The notes below the pieces were generated by a model. It ran no database searches. It saw only the letters and a program-made list of their open reading frames with translations, and was not told where the DNA came from. The position numbers and the translations under genes are program-made. A stretch of DNA of 64,000 bases from Chitinophagaceae bacterium. GTDB taxonomy: Bacteria; Bacteroidota; Bacteroidia; Chitinophagales; Chitinophagaceae. The DNA lies in NCBI GenBank assembly GCA_020847395.1, contig JADLCD010000167.1, forward strand, positions 1 to 64,000, in the 5' to 3' direction. Every line of letters starts with the position of its first letter. The first letter of the stretch is position 1. Below are positions 31,424-41,588 of the stretch, in pieces.

Positions 31424-31458
31424 CAGGGTTTCCAACCTTTCCAAGGTTCGAAACTCTG
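31424..31458. repeat. REP-like palindrome R1 (degenerate)
   Basis: AGGGTTTCCAACCTT-TCC-AAGGTTCGAAACTCT; arms mismatch at two positions. Confidence 0.65.
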
Positions 31459-31529
31459 AATAACCTAAAAAAAGGTTTAACTTCCTGCCAAATATTCCTT
31501 GCTATGCCTATCATGGTATTATCGTAAGA

Positions 31530-31720
31530 ACATTTAAGAATTTCTTTTTATCCTATAGTCATGCTTATAAGCGGCAACAGGATATCAATACCAATATTTT
31601 TGCACAGCATTTTAAAAGATCAGAGATAGACAAAGAATATTAGAGTAAGGTTATACAATACATACACCTTAACCCACTTCACCATAAAATCACTACAGAT
31701 TGGGAAGATATCATCGTATG
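31530..31720 (+). pseudogene. C-terminal remnant of a REP-associated tyrosine transposase (RAYT / Y1_Tnp family)
   Basis: Manual translation TFKNFFLSYSHAYKRQQDINTNIFAQHFKRSEIDKEY*SKVIQYIHLNPLHHKITTDWEDI; one in-frame stop. Confidence 0.72.
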
Positions 31721-31745
31721 CAGACGCAGGAATACATGTATGACG

Positions 31746-31778
31746 AGGGTTCCGAACCTTTCAAAGGTTCGGAACCCT
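31746..31778. repeat. REP-like palindrome R2
   Basis: AGGGTTCCGAACCTT-TCA-AAGGTTCGGAACCCT, 15-bp perfect arms. Confidence 0.85.
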
Positions 31779-31844
31779 GCGCTTGATTGTTCAATAAAAT
31801 ATATGGCTTATATTTAGCGTAGTTATGCACTTAATAACTACCAT

Positions 31845-33344
31845 ATGCAATTACTAAAATTTTTTGTTCTTCTCATTTTCTGCTCAACAGGTTTTATTTG
31901 TTACGGTCAGCAACACATCGGAATTTTTGAACAAAGTACTGATGTTGGAGAAGTCATAAAAAAGGGAAGCATTCAATACGATAGTATTAACCAATCCTAC
32001 AGTATCAGCGGCTCCGGCAGTAATATCTGGTTTAAAAAAGATGAATTTTATTACGTATGGAAAAAATTGAAAGGCGATTTTATTCTTCACGCACAAGCCC
32101 ACTTAAAGGGTAAAGGCGTTGAGCTTCACCGGAAATTGGGCTGGATGGTGAGGGCCAGTCTTGATACTAATTCAGCAATGATAACAGCCGCGGTACATGG
32201 TGATGGGTTGACTTCTCTTCAATACCGTAAAGAAAAAGATAGTACTGTTGAAGAAACAAAATCATCAGATATTTTGCCTGACATTATTCAATTAGAAAGA
32301 AAAGGTAACCGTTTTATTATGTCTACAGCTAAATGGGGCGAACCGTTTACTGAAGTCTTTGCAGAAGATATCAATCTTGGTGATGAAGTATATGCAGGAA
32401 TGTATGTTTGCTCGCACAATGCAAATGTTTTGGAATCTGCGGTGTTTGAAAACGTGCGCATTATTATTCCCGCAAAAGAAAATTTTGTTCCTTACCGGGA
32501 CTATCTCGGCAGTCACATAGAAACGATGGATATTTCTTCCGGCATACGACATATCGTGTATTCCGAGAATGCATCGCTTCAGGCACCGAACTGGATGCAC
32601 GATAATACACACCTTATTTACAACAAACGGGGATCAATATACCGGCTGAACATTAATAGTAAAACTGCAGAACAAATAAACACGGGTGAAATACTGCAAA
32701 ACAACAATGATCATGTGATTTCCTTTGACGGAAAAATGCTTGGACTTAGCAGTTCAAGCGGTGATAAGAAATATGGCTCACTGGTATATACCGTACCAAT
32801 TAATGGAGGCATACCCAAACAAATAACCGCAACAGGCCCTTCTTATCTGCATGGCTGGTCTCCCAACGGAAAGTTTTTGGTATATACCGGGCAGCGCGAT
32901 AATCAATTTGATATTTATAAAATACCAAGTACAGGCGGCAAAGAGATAAGGCTGACTACTGCTGAAGGCCTTGATGATGGCGCTGAATATAGTCCTGATG
33001 GGAAGTATATTTATTTTAATTCTGTACGTTCCGGTCTTATGCAGCTTTGGAGGATGAAGCCTGATGGTACTGAGCAAACACAGCTTACCTTCGACGAATA
33101 CAACAATTGGTTCCCGCATATTTCGCCCAACGGGAAATGGATAGCTTTTCTTTCCTTTTCAAAAGACGTACCTCCGCAGGATCATCCATTTTATAAAAGA
33201 GTTTACCTGCGTTTGATGCCGGTTGACGGTGGCAAACCTACAATAATTGCTTATGTATATGGAGGTCAGGCTACCATTAATACGCCGTCCTGGTCGCCGG
33301 ATAGTAAAAAAATTGCCTTTGTAAGTAATACCGCTATGGAATAA
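31845..33344 (+). CDS. TolB-like PD40 beta-propeller protein with N-terminal laminin-G-like domain
   Basis: Signal peptide; repeated SPDGKYIYFNS / SPNGKWIAFLS / SPDSKKIAFVS. Confidence 0.85.
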   Translation: MQLLKFFVLLIFCSTGFICYGQQHIGIFEQSTDVGEVIKKGSIQYDSINQSYSISGSGSNIWFKKDEFYYVWKKLKGDFILHAQAHLKGKGVELHRKLGWMVRASLDTNSAMITAAVHGDGLTSLQYRKEKDSTVEETKSSDILPDIIQLERKGNRFIMSTAKWGEPFTEVFAEDINLGDEVYAGMYVCSHNANVLESAVFENVRIIIPAKENFVPYRDYLGSHIETMDISSGIRHIVYSENASLQAPNWMHDNTHLIYNKRGSIYRLNINSKTAEQINTGEILQNNNDHVISFDGKMLGLSSSSGDKKYGSLVYTVPINGGIPKQITATGPSYLHGWSPNGKFLVYTGQRDNQFDIYKIPSTGGKEIRLTTAEGLDDGAEYSPDGKYIYFNSVRSGLMQLWRMKPDGTEQTQLTFDEYNNWFPHISPNGKWIAFLSFSKDVPPQDHPFYKRVYLRLMPVDGGKPTIIAYVYGGQATINTPSWSPDSKKIAFVSNTAME

Positions 33345-33347
33345 TTT

Positions 33348-33380
33348 AGGGTTCCGAACCTTTCAAAGGTTCGGAACCCT
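33348..33380. repeat. REP-like palindrome R3 (identical to R2)
   Basis: AGGGTTCCGAACCTT-TCA-AAGGTTCGGAACCCT. Confidence 0.85.
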
Positions 33381-33386
33381 GCGTTT

Positions 33387-33986
33387 TTAAACGCTACCCT
33401 CCAGCCTCACTCCTTCGTAAATATCTGTTATGGGAATGTTTTCATTAATGGTTTTTACGTAAAGTATTTCTTCTGCCGATTTATATTCTTCCAGTTCCCA
33501 ATGTCCGGCTTCATTAAGCCTGAATATTTCGATATGTATGCTTTCGGAATCTACCAATATATATTCTTTCAGCGTGGGTATATCGCGGTATAGCTTAAAC
33601 TTTTCGCCGCGGTCATAGTTTCTGGTAGAAGGAGAAAGTATTTCGATAATTACTGCCGGGTTTACAACATTCCAGTTATCATTATTAAGCGTTTCCGGTT
33701 CGCCGCAAACAATAGAAATATCCGGGTAAGTGAAAAGGGTATTGGCTTCAATATGTATGCGCATATCACTGCCGAATGGCTGGCATCGCTTACCATTTAA
33801 TTTATTCGTCAGCCCGACAAACAGGTTCCTGAAAATTATATTGCGAGGCATTTTAGTACCAGACATAGCGAATATCTCGCCTTTGTAATATTCATGCTTT
33901 TCTGTAGCAGCTTCTTCCATTGCAAGGTATTCTTGAACGGTAAATTTTTGTTTGCCGTAGGCAACGGCAGGCTCTCTGACTTCCAT
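33387..33986 (-). CDS. Uma2-family putative endonuclease
   Basis: [60 protein letters not shown]. Confidence 0.92.
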   Translation of the reverse strand: MEVREPAVAYGKQKFTVQEYLAMEEAATEKHEYYKGEIFAMSGTKMPRNIIFRNLFVGLTNKLNGKRCQPFGSDMRIHIEANTLFTYPDISIVCGEPETLNNDNWNVVNPAVIIEILSPSTRNYDRGEKFKLYRDIPTLKEYILVDSESIHIEIFRLNEAGHWELEEYKSAEEILYVKTINENIPITDIYEGVRLEGSV

Positions 33987-34010
33987 CTAATAAAAATACA
34001 GCTTTTATAT

Positions 34011-34043
34011 AGGGTTTCCAACCTTTCAAAGGTTGGAAACCCT
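34011..34043. repeat. REP-like palindrome R4 (variant arms)
   Basis: AGGGTTTCCAACCTT-TCA-AAGGTTGGAAACCCT, 15-bp perfect arms. Confidence 0.85.
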
Positions 34044-34091
34044 GGAAACCCTGCAACTGAAATTCCCGCATTTTATTACCTTCGCAGCCAA

Positions 34092-35627
34092 ATGACAGAA
34101 AAGATTCTCATCCTTGATTTCGGTTCCCAGTATACCCAGTTAATAGCCCGTGCCGTTCGCGAAGCCAATGTGTATTGCGAAATAACGCCTTTCAATAAAC
34201 CTGTTCAATATTCGGCTGAATTAAAAGGCATTATATTATCAGGTTCTCCTTTTTCAGTAAATGATGCCAATGCACCCGTAGTTGATGTTGAAGCTATTAG
34301 CAAACAATTGCCGGTTTTGGGTGTTTGCTACGGCGCACAGCTCACTGCAAAAACTTTTGGCGGCAAAGTGGAACGCTCTGAAAAAAGAGAGTATGGCAGG
34401 GCACAGCTCAAAATAAAACAGCAGGATGTTTTGTGGGATGATGTAAAGCCTGAATCACAGGTTTGGATGAGCCATGGTGATTCTATATTGCAAACACCTG
34501 CGGATTTTGAAATACTGGGTGTTACGGAATCTATTCCTGTGGCGGCTTTCAAAAAGAACGGAGCAGCGGCAAATGTAATGTACGGTTTACAATTTCACCC
34601 TGAAGTATATCATTCAACATACGGCAAAAAAATAATTACCAACTTTTTGGTTAAGGTTTGCGGATGCAAGCAGGATTGGACACCGGCGCATTTCATCAGC
34701 GATACTGTTGCACAGTTAAAAGAGCAGATAGGCAACAGAAAAGTGATTATGGCACTCAGCGGTGGAGTTGATTCTACCGTTGCAGCTACGCTTATTCACA
34801 AAGCAATAGGCGACCGCCTCTTCGGTATTTTTGTTGATAATGGTGTATTACGTAAAGATGAATTTGAACAGGTTTTACAAACCTATAACCAGATTGGATT
34901 AAACGTAAAAGGTGTAAATGCCAGTGAGCATTTCTATACAAAACTTGCCGGAAAATTAAACCCCGAAGAAAAAAGAAAAATCATCGGTAAAACTTTTATT
35001 GATGTTTTTGATGAAGAATCGCACAAAGTAGAAGGTATTGGTTTGTTGGGTCAGGGCACCATTTATCCTGATGTTATTGAAAGTGTATCAGTTCATGGGC
35101 CTTCTGTTACCATTAAATCTCACCATAATGTAGGTGGATTACCTGATACTATGAAGCTGGAACTGGTTGAACCACTGCGCTATCTTTTTAAAGATGAAGT
35201 GAGAAGAGTGGGAGCAGAACTCGGTATACCCAACAATATGCTTTCCCGCCATCCCTTCCCCGGACCCGGGTTAGCCATCCGCATTCTTGGTGAAGTAACC
35301 GAAGAAAAAGTTAAATTACTGCAAGAAACAGATGCAATTTATATCAACGCGTTAAAGTCTTTTGACTTGTACGATAAAGTTTGGCAGGCCGGCGCTATTT
35401 TGCTTCCTGTTAAAAGTGTGGGTGTTATGGGTGATGAACGTACTTATGAGTATACAGTTGCATTGAGAGCCGTAACTTCAGTAGATGGTATGACGGCTGA
35501 TTGGGCGCATTTGCCGTATGAATTTCTGGCACATATTTCTAATGAGATTATTAATAATGTGCGTGGCATAAACCGTGTAGTATATGATATAAGCAGCAAG
35601 CCGCCTGCAACTATAGAATGGGAATAA
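34092..35627 (+). CDS. guaA: GMP synthase (glutamine-hydrolysing); start trimmed from the ORF-track start
   Basis: [59 protein letters not shown]. Confidence 0.97.
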   Translation: MTEKILILDFGSQYTQLIARAVREANVYCEITPFNKPVQYSAELKGIILSGSPFSVNDANAPVVDVEAISKQLPVLGVCYGAQLTAKTFGGKVERSEKREYGRAQLKIKQQDVLWDDVKPESQVWMSHGDSILQTPADFEILGVTESIPVAAFKKNGAAANVMYGLQFHPEVYHSTYGKKIITNFLVKVCGCKQDWTPAHFISDTVAQLKEQIGNRKVIMALSGGVDSTVAATLIHKAIGDRLFGIFVDNGVLRKDEFEQVLQTYNQIGLNVKGVNASEHFYTKLAGKLNPEEKRKIIGKTFIDVFDEESHKVEGIGLLGQGTIYPDVIESVSVHGPSVTIKSHHNVGGLPDTMKLELVEPLRYLFKDEVRRVGAELGIPNNMLSRHPFPGPGLAIRILGEVTEEKVKLLQETDAIYINALKSFDLYDKVWQAGAILLPVKSVGVMGDERTYEYTVALRAVTSVDGMTADWAHLPYEFLAHISNEIINNVRGINRVVYDISSKPPATIEWE

Positions 35628-35656
35628 CACGTCTCTTATTGCATAAAGCTCAAAGC

Positions 35657-36838
35657 ATGAACAAAACCGGCATATTCGTAATCGCTTTACTGATTTTGTT
35701 TTTTAAAACCTCTGTTGCACAAATCCAGCAGGAAACACCTCCACGCATTGCGTTGTTTGTTCCACTATACCTCGATTCTGTTTTTGATGCTTCAGGCAAG
35801 TACAAAGCAGGAAAAACAATTCCTAAATACATCAGCTCTGCTCTTGACTTTTACCAGGGTAGCAATTTCGCATTGGACTCCCTGGATAAAGAAAAAATAA
35901 AAATGAATGTGCAGGTATATGATGTAAAAAACCCACAACAGTCAGTATACAAAATTGCCGATGCCGGCGGGCTGGATAGCGTGAGCCTGATAATAGGAGC
36001 AGTAAATGGTAAAGAATATCTTGACCTTGCGGCTGTAGCTAAAGAAAAAAAAATACCCTTTGTATCTGCGAGCTATCCTAATGATGGAGGCATTTCTGCT
36101 AATCCTTATGTAGTAATTGTAAATCCCAAGCTGAATACACATCTGCAGGTTATTTATAATTATATCCTCAAAAATTTCGGCACTAATAAACTGGTTATGC
36201 TAAGAAGGCAGAATGGTGCTGATGACAGGATAACGGAAGTTTTTAAATCGCTTAATGCTTCAGGAAGCGGCACCGTATTAAATATTCAAACAACTACATT
36301 GAATAATGTTTTTACCGCGAAAGATATTGCTGCATCATTAGATAGCACGAGAGAGAATGTAATTATATGCGGAAGCCTTGATGATAATTTTGCAAAAAAT
36401 ATCATTTCATATGCTTCAACGCTTTCACCCAATTATAAAATAACATTAGTTGGCATGCCTACATGGCAAGACTATCCGGAGTTATCTCGTCCCGAAATAA
36501 AAAACCTACCGGTAATTTATTCTGCAAGTTTTTTTAACCCGGGTGAGGAAGTTAGCTGGGTTGAAAATTTCACTCAACGTTATGGCAGGAATACCTATAC
36601 CAAACCAAATGAAATGGCTTTCAGAGGCTTGGAAATCATGTATCTTTTCTCTCACCTCCTGCAAAAAGACAAAGCCAATATCATCAGCAATCTCAATGAT
36701 GATAAACATTTGTTGCTTACTGATTTTGAGTTTAAGCCTATATATAAAAACAAAAGTTCCACCACCCCTGATTATTATGAAAACAAAAGAGTTTTTATTT
36801 TAAAACAGTGGAATGATGAACTGACCAAAGAGAACTGA
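35657..36838 (+). CDS. periplasmic binding protein-like (type 1) hypothetical protein
   Basis: Signal peptide; RIALFVPLYLDSVF...YQGSNFALDSL...VYDVKN pattern; start trimmed to ATG 35657. Confidence 0.75.
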   Translation: MNKTGIFVIALLILFFKTSVAQIQQETPPRIALFVPLYLDSVFDASGKYKAGKTIPKYISSALDFYQGSNFALDSLDKEKIKMNVQVYDVKNPQQSVYKIADAGGLDSVSLIIGAVNGKEYLDLAAVAKEKKIPFVSASYPNDGGISANPYVVIVNPKLNTHLQVIYNYILKNFGTNKLVMLRRQNGADDRITEVFKSLNASGSGTVLNIQTTTLNNVFTAKDIAASLDSTRENVIICGSLDDNFAKNIISYASTLSPNYKITLVGMPTWQDYPELSRPEIKNLPVIYSASFFNPGEEVSWVENFTQRYGRNTYTKPNEMAFRGLEIMYLFSHLLQKDKANIISNLNDDKHLLLTDFEFKPIYKNKSSTTPDYYENKRVFILKQWNDELTKEN

Positions 36839-36881
36839 TTGCATTGCCTGTGTATTTATTTAACCATTCAATTCTATTTGC

Positions 36882-38330
36882 ATGATATATAAAAGCATTA
36901 CTTACGGTATTGTATTATTATTTTCCGTTACCGTAGCATCCGCTCAATCAAAGCCTGCATGGAGCAATGTCTTCAAAAGCATTAATGAAGAAGTTGAAAA
37001 GAGCTCCGCTGCGTACAGCAATCTGAAAGAAGCTACCGGCAGTATAGGACATCGGCTTACCGGTTCAGAGAATGGCGCAAAAGCCGAGCAATTTGCGTAT
37101 GACCTTTTAAAATCTTACAACTTTGATGTAAGGTTTCAACCTTTTGAAGCGGAAAGCTGGAGTCGCGGAACAATATCCGTAACAATTAATGATAAAGCAT
37201 ATAAAGCAGTTGCGTTAGCCCATTCACCTGTTAAAGCAGATGTTACCGCACCAGTAGTTGACGGCGGTAATGGATTGGAAGAGGATTATAAAAAAGATTC
37301 CGCTGCGGTAAAAGGTAAAATCGTTTTAGTACCTATCGGCTTATTGCCCGGCTCAGCGCAGGGTTTACATAACCTGCACAGGTCAGAAAAAACAGCACTG
37401 GCTACTAAATATGCCGCTGCAGGTGTTATATTTTTTAATGTTGCTCCCGGAGGAATTTTATTAACAGGCACTGCATCTGTTACAGGTAGTCTTATACCTA
37501 TACCTGCTGTTTGCATCAGTAATGAAGATGGAATGCAATTAAAGGAGGAACTGAAACAGAAAGCAATTTCCGCGTCTGTTAAGATGAGCAATTTTTCAGG
37601 CACTGTTAAATCAAGAAATATAATTGCTATGCTCAAAGGCAAATCTTTGCCGAATGAAAAAATTGTTATCGGCGGTCATCTTGATAGCTGGGATCTTGCT
37701 ACCGGCGCTATCGATAATGGTATCGGTTCGTTTTCAGTTATAGATATTGCCCGCACTTTTGCTGCCTTAAAATTACAGCCTGCCCGCACTATTGAATTTG
37801 TTTTATTTATGGGTGAAGAAGAAGGATTGCTTGGCTCAAAGGCTTATATAGCGCAGGCAATTAAAGAAGGCTCTTATAAAAAAATCCGCTATATGCTTAA
37901 CCTCGATATGTCGAACGACCCCAGGGGATATAATGCCACATCTGAGGAGGATAAAGCTTTATTTCAATCCATCGGTCAAATAGCCCAGGCAATAGATACA
38001 TCATTTAAAAATACATTTTCATCCGGTTTTGATTTGCATAGCGACCATCAGCCATTTATGCTCCGCGGCATACCTACCGCAGGCGTAAACGGCCATTTAA
38101 GCAGAGAAGTGCTGCGCTGCTATCATGCAGATTGCGATTCTTTTGATTTAGTTAATGAAACAGAATTGAAAAATACTGTTCGCTTCAGCACTATGCTTTT
38201 ATACGGACTGGCAGATGCATCTGCATTACAGGCAAAACTTATTCCTGATAATATTCTTAAAGAAAAACTTATTGAGAATAACCTTAAAGAACCACTTCAG
38301 ATTGCAGGTGAATGGCGTTGGGGTAATTAA
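36882..38330 (+). CDS. M28-family metallopeptidase
   Basis: IGGHLDSWDLATGAIDNGIG; FMGEEEGLLGS; DLHSDHQPF. Confidence 0.93.
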   Translation: MIYKSITYGIVLLFSVTVASAQSKPAWSNVFKSINEEVEKSSAAYSNLKEATGSIGHRLTGSENGAKAEQFAYDLLKSYNFDVRFQPFEAESWSRGTISVTINDKAYKAVALAHSPVKADVTAPVVDGGNGLEEDYKKDSAAVKGKIVLVPIGLLPGSAQGLHNLHRSEKTALATKYAAAGVIFFNVAPGGILLTGTASVTGSLIPIPAVCISNEDGMQLKEELKQKAISASVKMSNFSGTVKSRNIIAMLKGKSLPNEKIVIGGHLDSWDLATGAIDNGIGSFSVIDIARTFAALKLQPARTIEFVLFMGEEEGLLGSKAYIAQAIKEGSYKKIRYMLNLDMSNDPRGYNATSEEDKALFQSIGQIAQAIDTSFKNTFSSGFDLHSDHQPFMLRGIPTAGVNGHLSREVLRCYHADCDSFDLVNETELKNTVRFSTMLLYGLADASALQAKLIPDNILKEKLIENNLKEPLQIAGEWRWGN

Positions 38331-38364
38331 GCAAAGTTGTAAAATATTTATTTTGGTTATAATA

Positions 38365-38398
38365 AAAGCCGGGCTAATTTGTATTAAAGCCCGGCTTT
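38365..38398. terminator. bidirectional terminator hairpin AAAGCCGGGCT...AGCCCGGCTTT
   Basis: 11-bp perfect arms between convergent genes. Confidence 0.75.
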
Positions 38399-38403
38399 GG
38401 GGT

Positions 38404-39042
38404 TTATTCCGCGAAGTCGTACTTATATAAAGGATCAACGTATGACCCGGCTTTTATTTCAATAATTGGATTTATTATACCATCCTTAAGCCCATAAGCC
38501 CAACCATGAATATCCGGTCCCTGCCGGTCTTTCCAGGCATTCTGAATAATGGAAGTTTTACATAATTTTTCAACCTGCTCTTTCACATTCAGTTCAACAA
38601 GCTTATCGGCTCTTCTGTCAAGGTCTGTAATTGCATCAAGTGCTTCTCTGTTGTTTCTATATACATCTTTAATAACGCGTAGCCACATATTTAAAACCTG
38701 GTTAAAATCACCATTGCTCATAGCGGCCTTTACTCCCCCGCAGCCATAATGTCCACAAACAATTACATGCTTCACCTTTAAGTGCACTACTGCATACTCC
38801 AAAACGCTTAGTAGGTTTACATCTGTATGTACTACAAGGTTGGCAATGTTTCTATGTACAAAAATTTCACCCGGCTCGGTGCCGGTAATTTCATTGGCGG
38901 GCACCCTGCTGTCACTACAGCCAATCCATAAAAATTCAGGCGTTTGTACTTTTGCAAGCGATTTAAAATATCGTGGATTGATTAAAAGCTTATTTGCAGC
39001 CCATTCTTTATTTGCATTTAATAATTGTTCGTATGATTTCAT
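38404..39042 (-). CDS. beta-class carbonic anhydrase
   Basis: IGCSDSRVPANEI; VHRNIANLV; VCGHYGCGGVKAAM. Confidence 0.96.
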   Translation of the reverse strand: MKSYEQLLNANKEWAANKLLINPRYFKSLAKVQTPEFLWIGCSDSRVPANEITGTEPGEIFVHRNIANLVVHTDVNLLSVLEYAVVHLKVKHVIVCGHYGCGGVKAAMSNGDFNQVLNMWLRVIKDVYRNNREALDAITDLDRRADKLVELNVKEQVEKLCKTSIIQNAWKDRQGPDIHGWAYGLKDGIINPIIEIKAGSYVDPLYKYDFAE

Positions 39043-39230
39043 GATAATTTTTTTAAGTAAAGTGAATGAATATTTATAGCCGAATACAGCAAGGCCATCG
39101 CCTTACAGTGTTATTCTGCTAACGGCAATAATCAAATTATTAAGCCTGTGCAGATTGATAACAATAATCAACCCTTAGGGTTAATTTAAAATGTAATACA
39201 GAAAATATTTGTTGTTAAATAGAAGGGAGA

Positions 39231-39605
39231 CTATGCTTCCGGAGGGGGTGAGAGTAATTCGCCGTAATACTCAACATATATTAAATAGCCAAAATGGTTT
39301 TCATGAACAAGTTCTGGCTGGCTTAAAACAGGCATGTTAAAATGCTCATGTAAATACTCAGAAAGAGCGTTTGCACTGCTGCCACCTCTTTCTTCATTAA
39401 GCCCCGAAAATGGATTAGAGCAATCCTCAACTGGCTGGTCAATATCCGGAGATGTCATTGCAATGCTAGCGACTTTTAATTTCTTCTGAGCATCAATAAT
39501 AAAAGGAGTACTGATGGTAAGCCATAAAAGGGTTATCATTAAAAAAATGCTTACCCCGCATTGTGTTTTATTATATATGGTCTTTTTACAATTCATCAGG
39601 AGCAA
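39231..39605 (-). CDS. hypothetical secreted protein
   Basis: 124-aa ORF with N-terminal hydrophobic segment. Confidence 0.55.
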   Translation of the reverse strand: MLLMNCKKTIYNKTQCGVSIFLMITLLWLTISTPFIIDAQKKLKVASIAMTSPDIDQPVEDCSNPFSGLNEERGGSSANALSEYLHEHFNMPVLSQPELVHENHFGYLIYVEYYGELLSPPPEA

Positions 39606-39780
39606 TAAAGATACAAATTCAACCTTTCAAACAACAATATTTGTATCAATGTTAACGATTTTAGTTAAAGCTGTTCGTATATTTATCGGGGCACAAAATT
39701 TACTTTCCATAATTAATTATCATAAACTGTAACCGAATGAAAAATCATCTTTTTCTTGTAGGTTTGCGCAAAACTTTTCA

Positions 39781-40458
39781 GTGAAATTCAGATCGGTAAT
39801 ACTTTTAACCTTAGCTATTTTAATACTTGACCAGGGACTAAAATTTTGGGTAAAAACCAACTTTTATCTTGGAGAAGAAATAAAAATTGCAGGCTCCTGG
39901 TTCAGGTTGCATTTTATAGAAAATGAAGGGATGGCCTATGGCTGGAAATTAGGGGGCGAATGGGGTAAGATAGTTTTAACCATGTTCAGGTTGGTAGCGG
40001 TAGTATTCGGTACATTTTACCTCAGGTATATCATTCGTGAAAAATATCACAGAGGCTTTATCATTTGCGCTACACTGATATATGCAGGCGCTATAGGCAA
40101 TTTAATTGACAGCATGTTTTATGGGTTAATATTTGAAAACAGTGGTGATGTGTTTAACCCTTATGTATCGGCAATATTTCCCAAAGAAGGTTATGCGGGA
40201 TTTTTACATGGGCGCGTGGTAGATATGTTGTATTTCCCGATTATCAGGGACGCAAAGTTTCCGGAATGGTTTCCTGTATGGGGGGGAGAAGATTTTGAAT
40301 TTTTCAGACCGGTATTTAATATTGCAGACGCATCAATATCTTTCGGTGTAATAATCATACTGCTCTTTCAGAAAAAGTTTTTTGACAAGCACAAAAAAGA
40401 GCCTGCACCAACTATTGAAACCAATAGTACTGTGAATGATGAGGTTCAGGTGCTTTAG
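39781..40458 (+). CDS. lspA: lipoprotein signal peptidase (signal peptidase II), GTG start
   Basis: FIENEGMAYG; GAIGNLIDSMFYG; GRVVDMLYFP; FNIADASISFGV. Confidence 0.95.
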   Translation: MKFRSVILLTLAILILDQGLKFWVKTNFYLGEEIKIAGSWFRLHFIENEGMAYGWKLGGEWGKIVLTMFRLVAVVFGTFYLRYIIREKYHRGFIICATLIYAGAIGNLIDSMFYGLIFENSGDVFNPYVSAIFPKEGYAGFLHGRVVDMLYFPIIRDAKFPEWFPVWGGEDFEFFRPVFNIADASISFGVIIILLFQKKFFDKHKKEPAPTIETNSTVNDEVQVL

Positions 40459-40549
40459 TAATACTTACAATAGTAATGAGATAACCGGCAGGAATATCGT
40501 TTTTAGCAAAAAGCTTAGGGGTAAGAAGTTATCTCTACTTTTGAGTCCT

Positions 40550-40645
40550 GAGAGATTGCTTCTTCCGCCGAATCTTCGTTTCAATTCAAATGCTGATGCG
40601 GGCGGGATCGCAATGCCGGGAGTATGTTGGTTTTAATATCAGCAC
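40550..40645. repeat. dispersed intergenic repeat, copy B
   Basis: GAGAGATTGCTTCTTCCGCC core shared with 49005-49080; tail TGTTGGTTTTAATATCAGCA shared with 49352-49373. Confidence 0.65.
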
Positions 40646-40796
40646 TAAAGAAAAGTATTGAATGATCTTTAAAAGCGAAATCCCTGAGATAATCGGGAAG
40701 AGACAGGGGATAAACGTGAGCGTATTTGACTAACACAACGCTTCGCTTAATTGAATTTTCTTGAATATCTTGCAGCCTCAAATCGCATATCAGCGC

Positions 40797-41552
40797 ATGA
40801 TGCATCAGCATATCTATAAACTATTATTAGGGAGTATTGTATTCTTATTTTTTTCCTGTGGAGAAAAGAAAAATACTTTTAAAATAAACCTGTCCGTACA
40901 AAACAGCCCGGCTGCACAAATGATTTCTTTAATAGGAAAAGATTATGGACAATCACCACTGTTATTAGACACGGCTACGATTGCCGCAGGTAATAGTACG
41001 CATTCATTTGAAACAGTTGTTTCTTCCCCTGGTATATACAGCCTCACATTCGGAAATGACGGGCGCTATATTTTATTGAGCAATGACGAATCCGTGATTA
41101 ACCTTTCCGTGGATTGGAATAAATTCTCAGACTACAATATTTCCTCGCCGGCATCAGCTTCTTTAAAAAAATTGCTGATTAACTTTAATGGCTACCTGCA
41201 TGATATTGATTTGATAAGAAAGGATACTACCCAAAATCATTCTGACAGTATACTCAATGTAAAGAAGGCGCAGATAGAGCAAAAAACCAGCGAGGCAAAA
41301 CAATACCTTACTCAATTTACTGACAGTACTAAAAATCCGGCATTGGCTATATACGCGTTAGGTATTTTGCAACAGCAGCAGAATGATTCTGTTACTATGA
41401 AGCCATTGATAAACCGCCTCGCTGCACGTTTTCCTGCTGATGAAGCTGTAATTAAATTGAACACAGACTATCAGGCCTGGCTAAAAAAACAACGCGAAAT
41501 ACCTGTAAGTAAACCTGACAGCTTGTTAAGTTTACCTGATTCTGCGAAATAG
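40797..41552 (+). CDS. DUF4369-like lipoprotein (start trimmed)
   Basis: Lipobox FLFFSCGEKK; NPALAIYALGIL. Confidence 0.75.
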   Translation: MMHQHIYKLLLGSIVFLFFSCGEKKNTFKINLSVQNSPAAQMISLIGKDYGQSPLLLDTATIAAGNSTHSFETVVSSPGIYSLTFGNDGRYILLSNDESVINLSVDWNKFSDYNISSPASASLKKLLINFNGYLHDIDLIRKDTTQNHSDSILNVKKAQIEQKTSEAKQYLTQFTDSTKNPALAIYALGILQQQQNDSVTMKPLINRLAARFPADEAVIKLNTDYQAWLKKQREIPVSKPDSLLSLPDSAK

Positions 41553-41588
41553 ATAAAACCCGCGATTTCGCAACTAAATTTAAATTGA

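Noticed and set aside
40436-40811. Track ORFs 40436-40636 (+) and 40581-40811 (-)
   Set aside because: Lie over repeat copy B and overlap the better lspA and lipoprotein genes.
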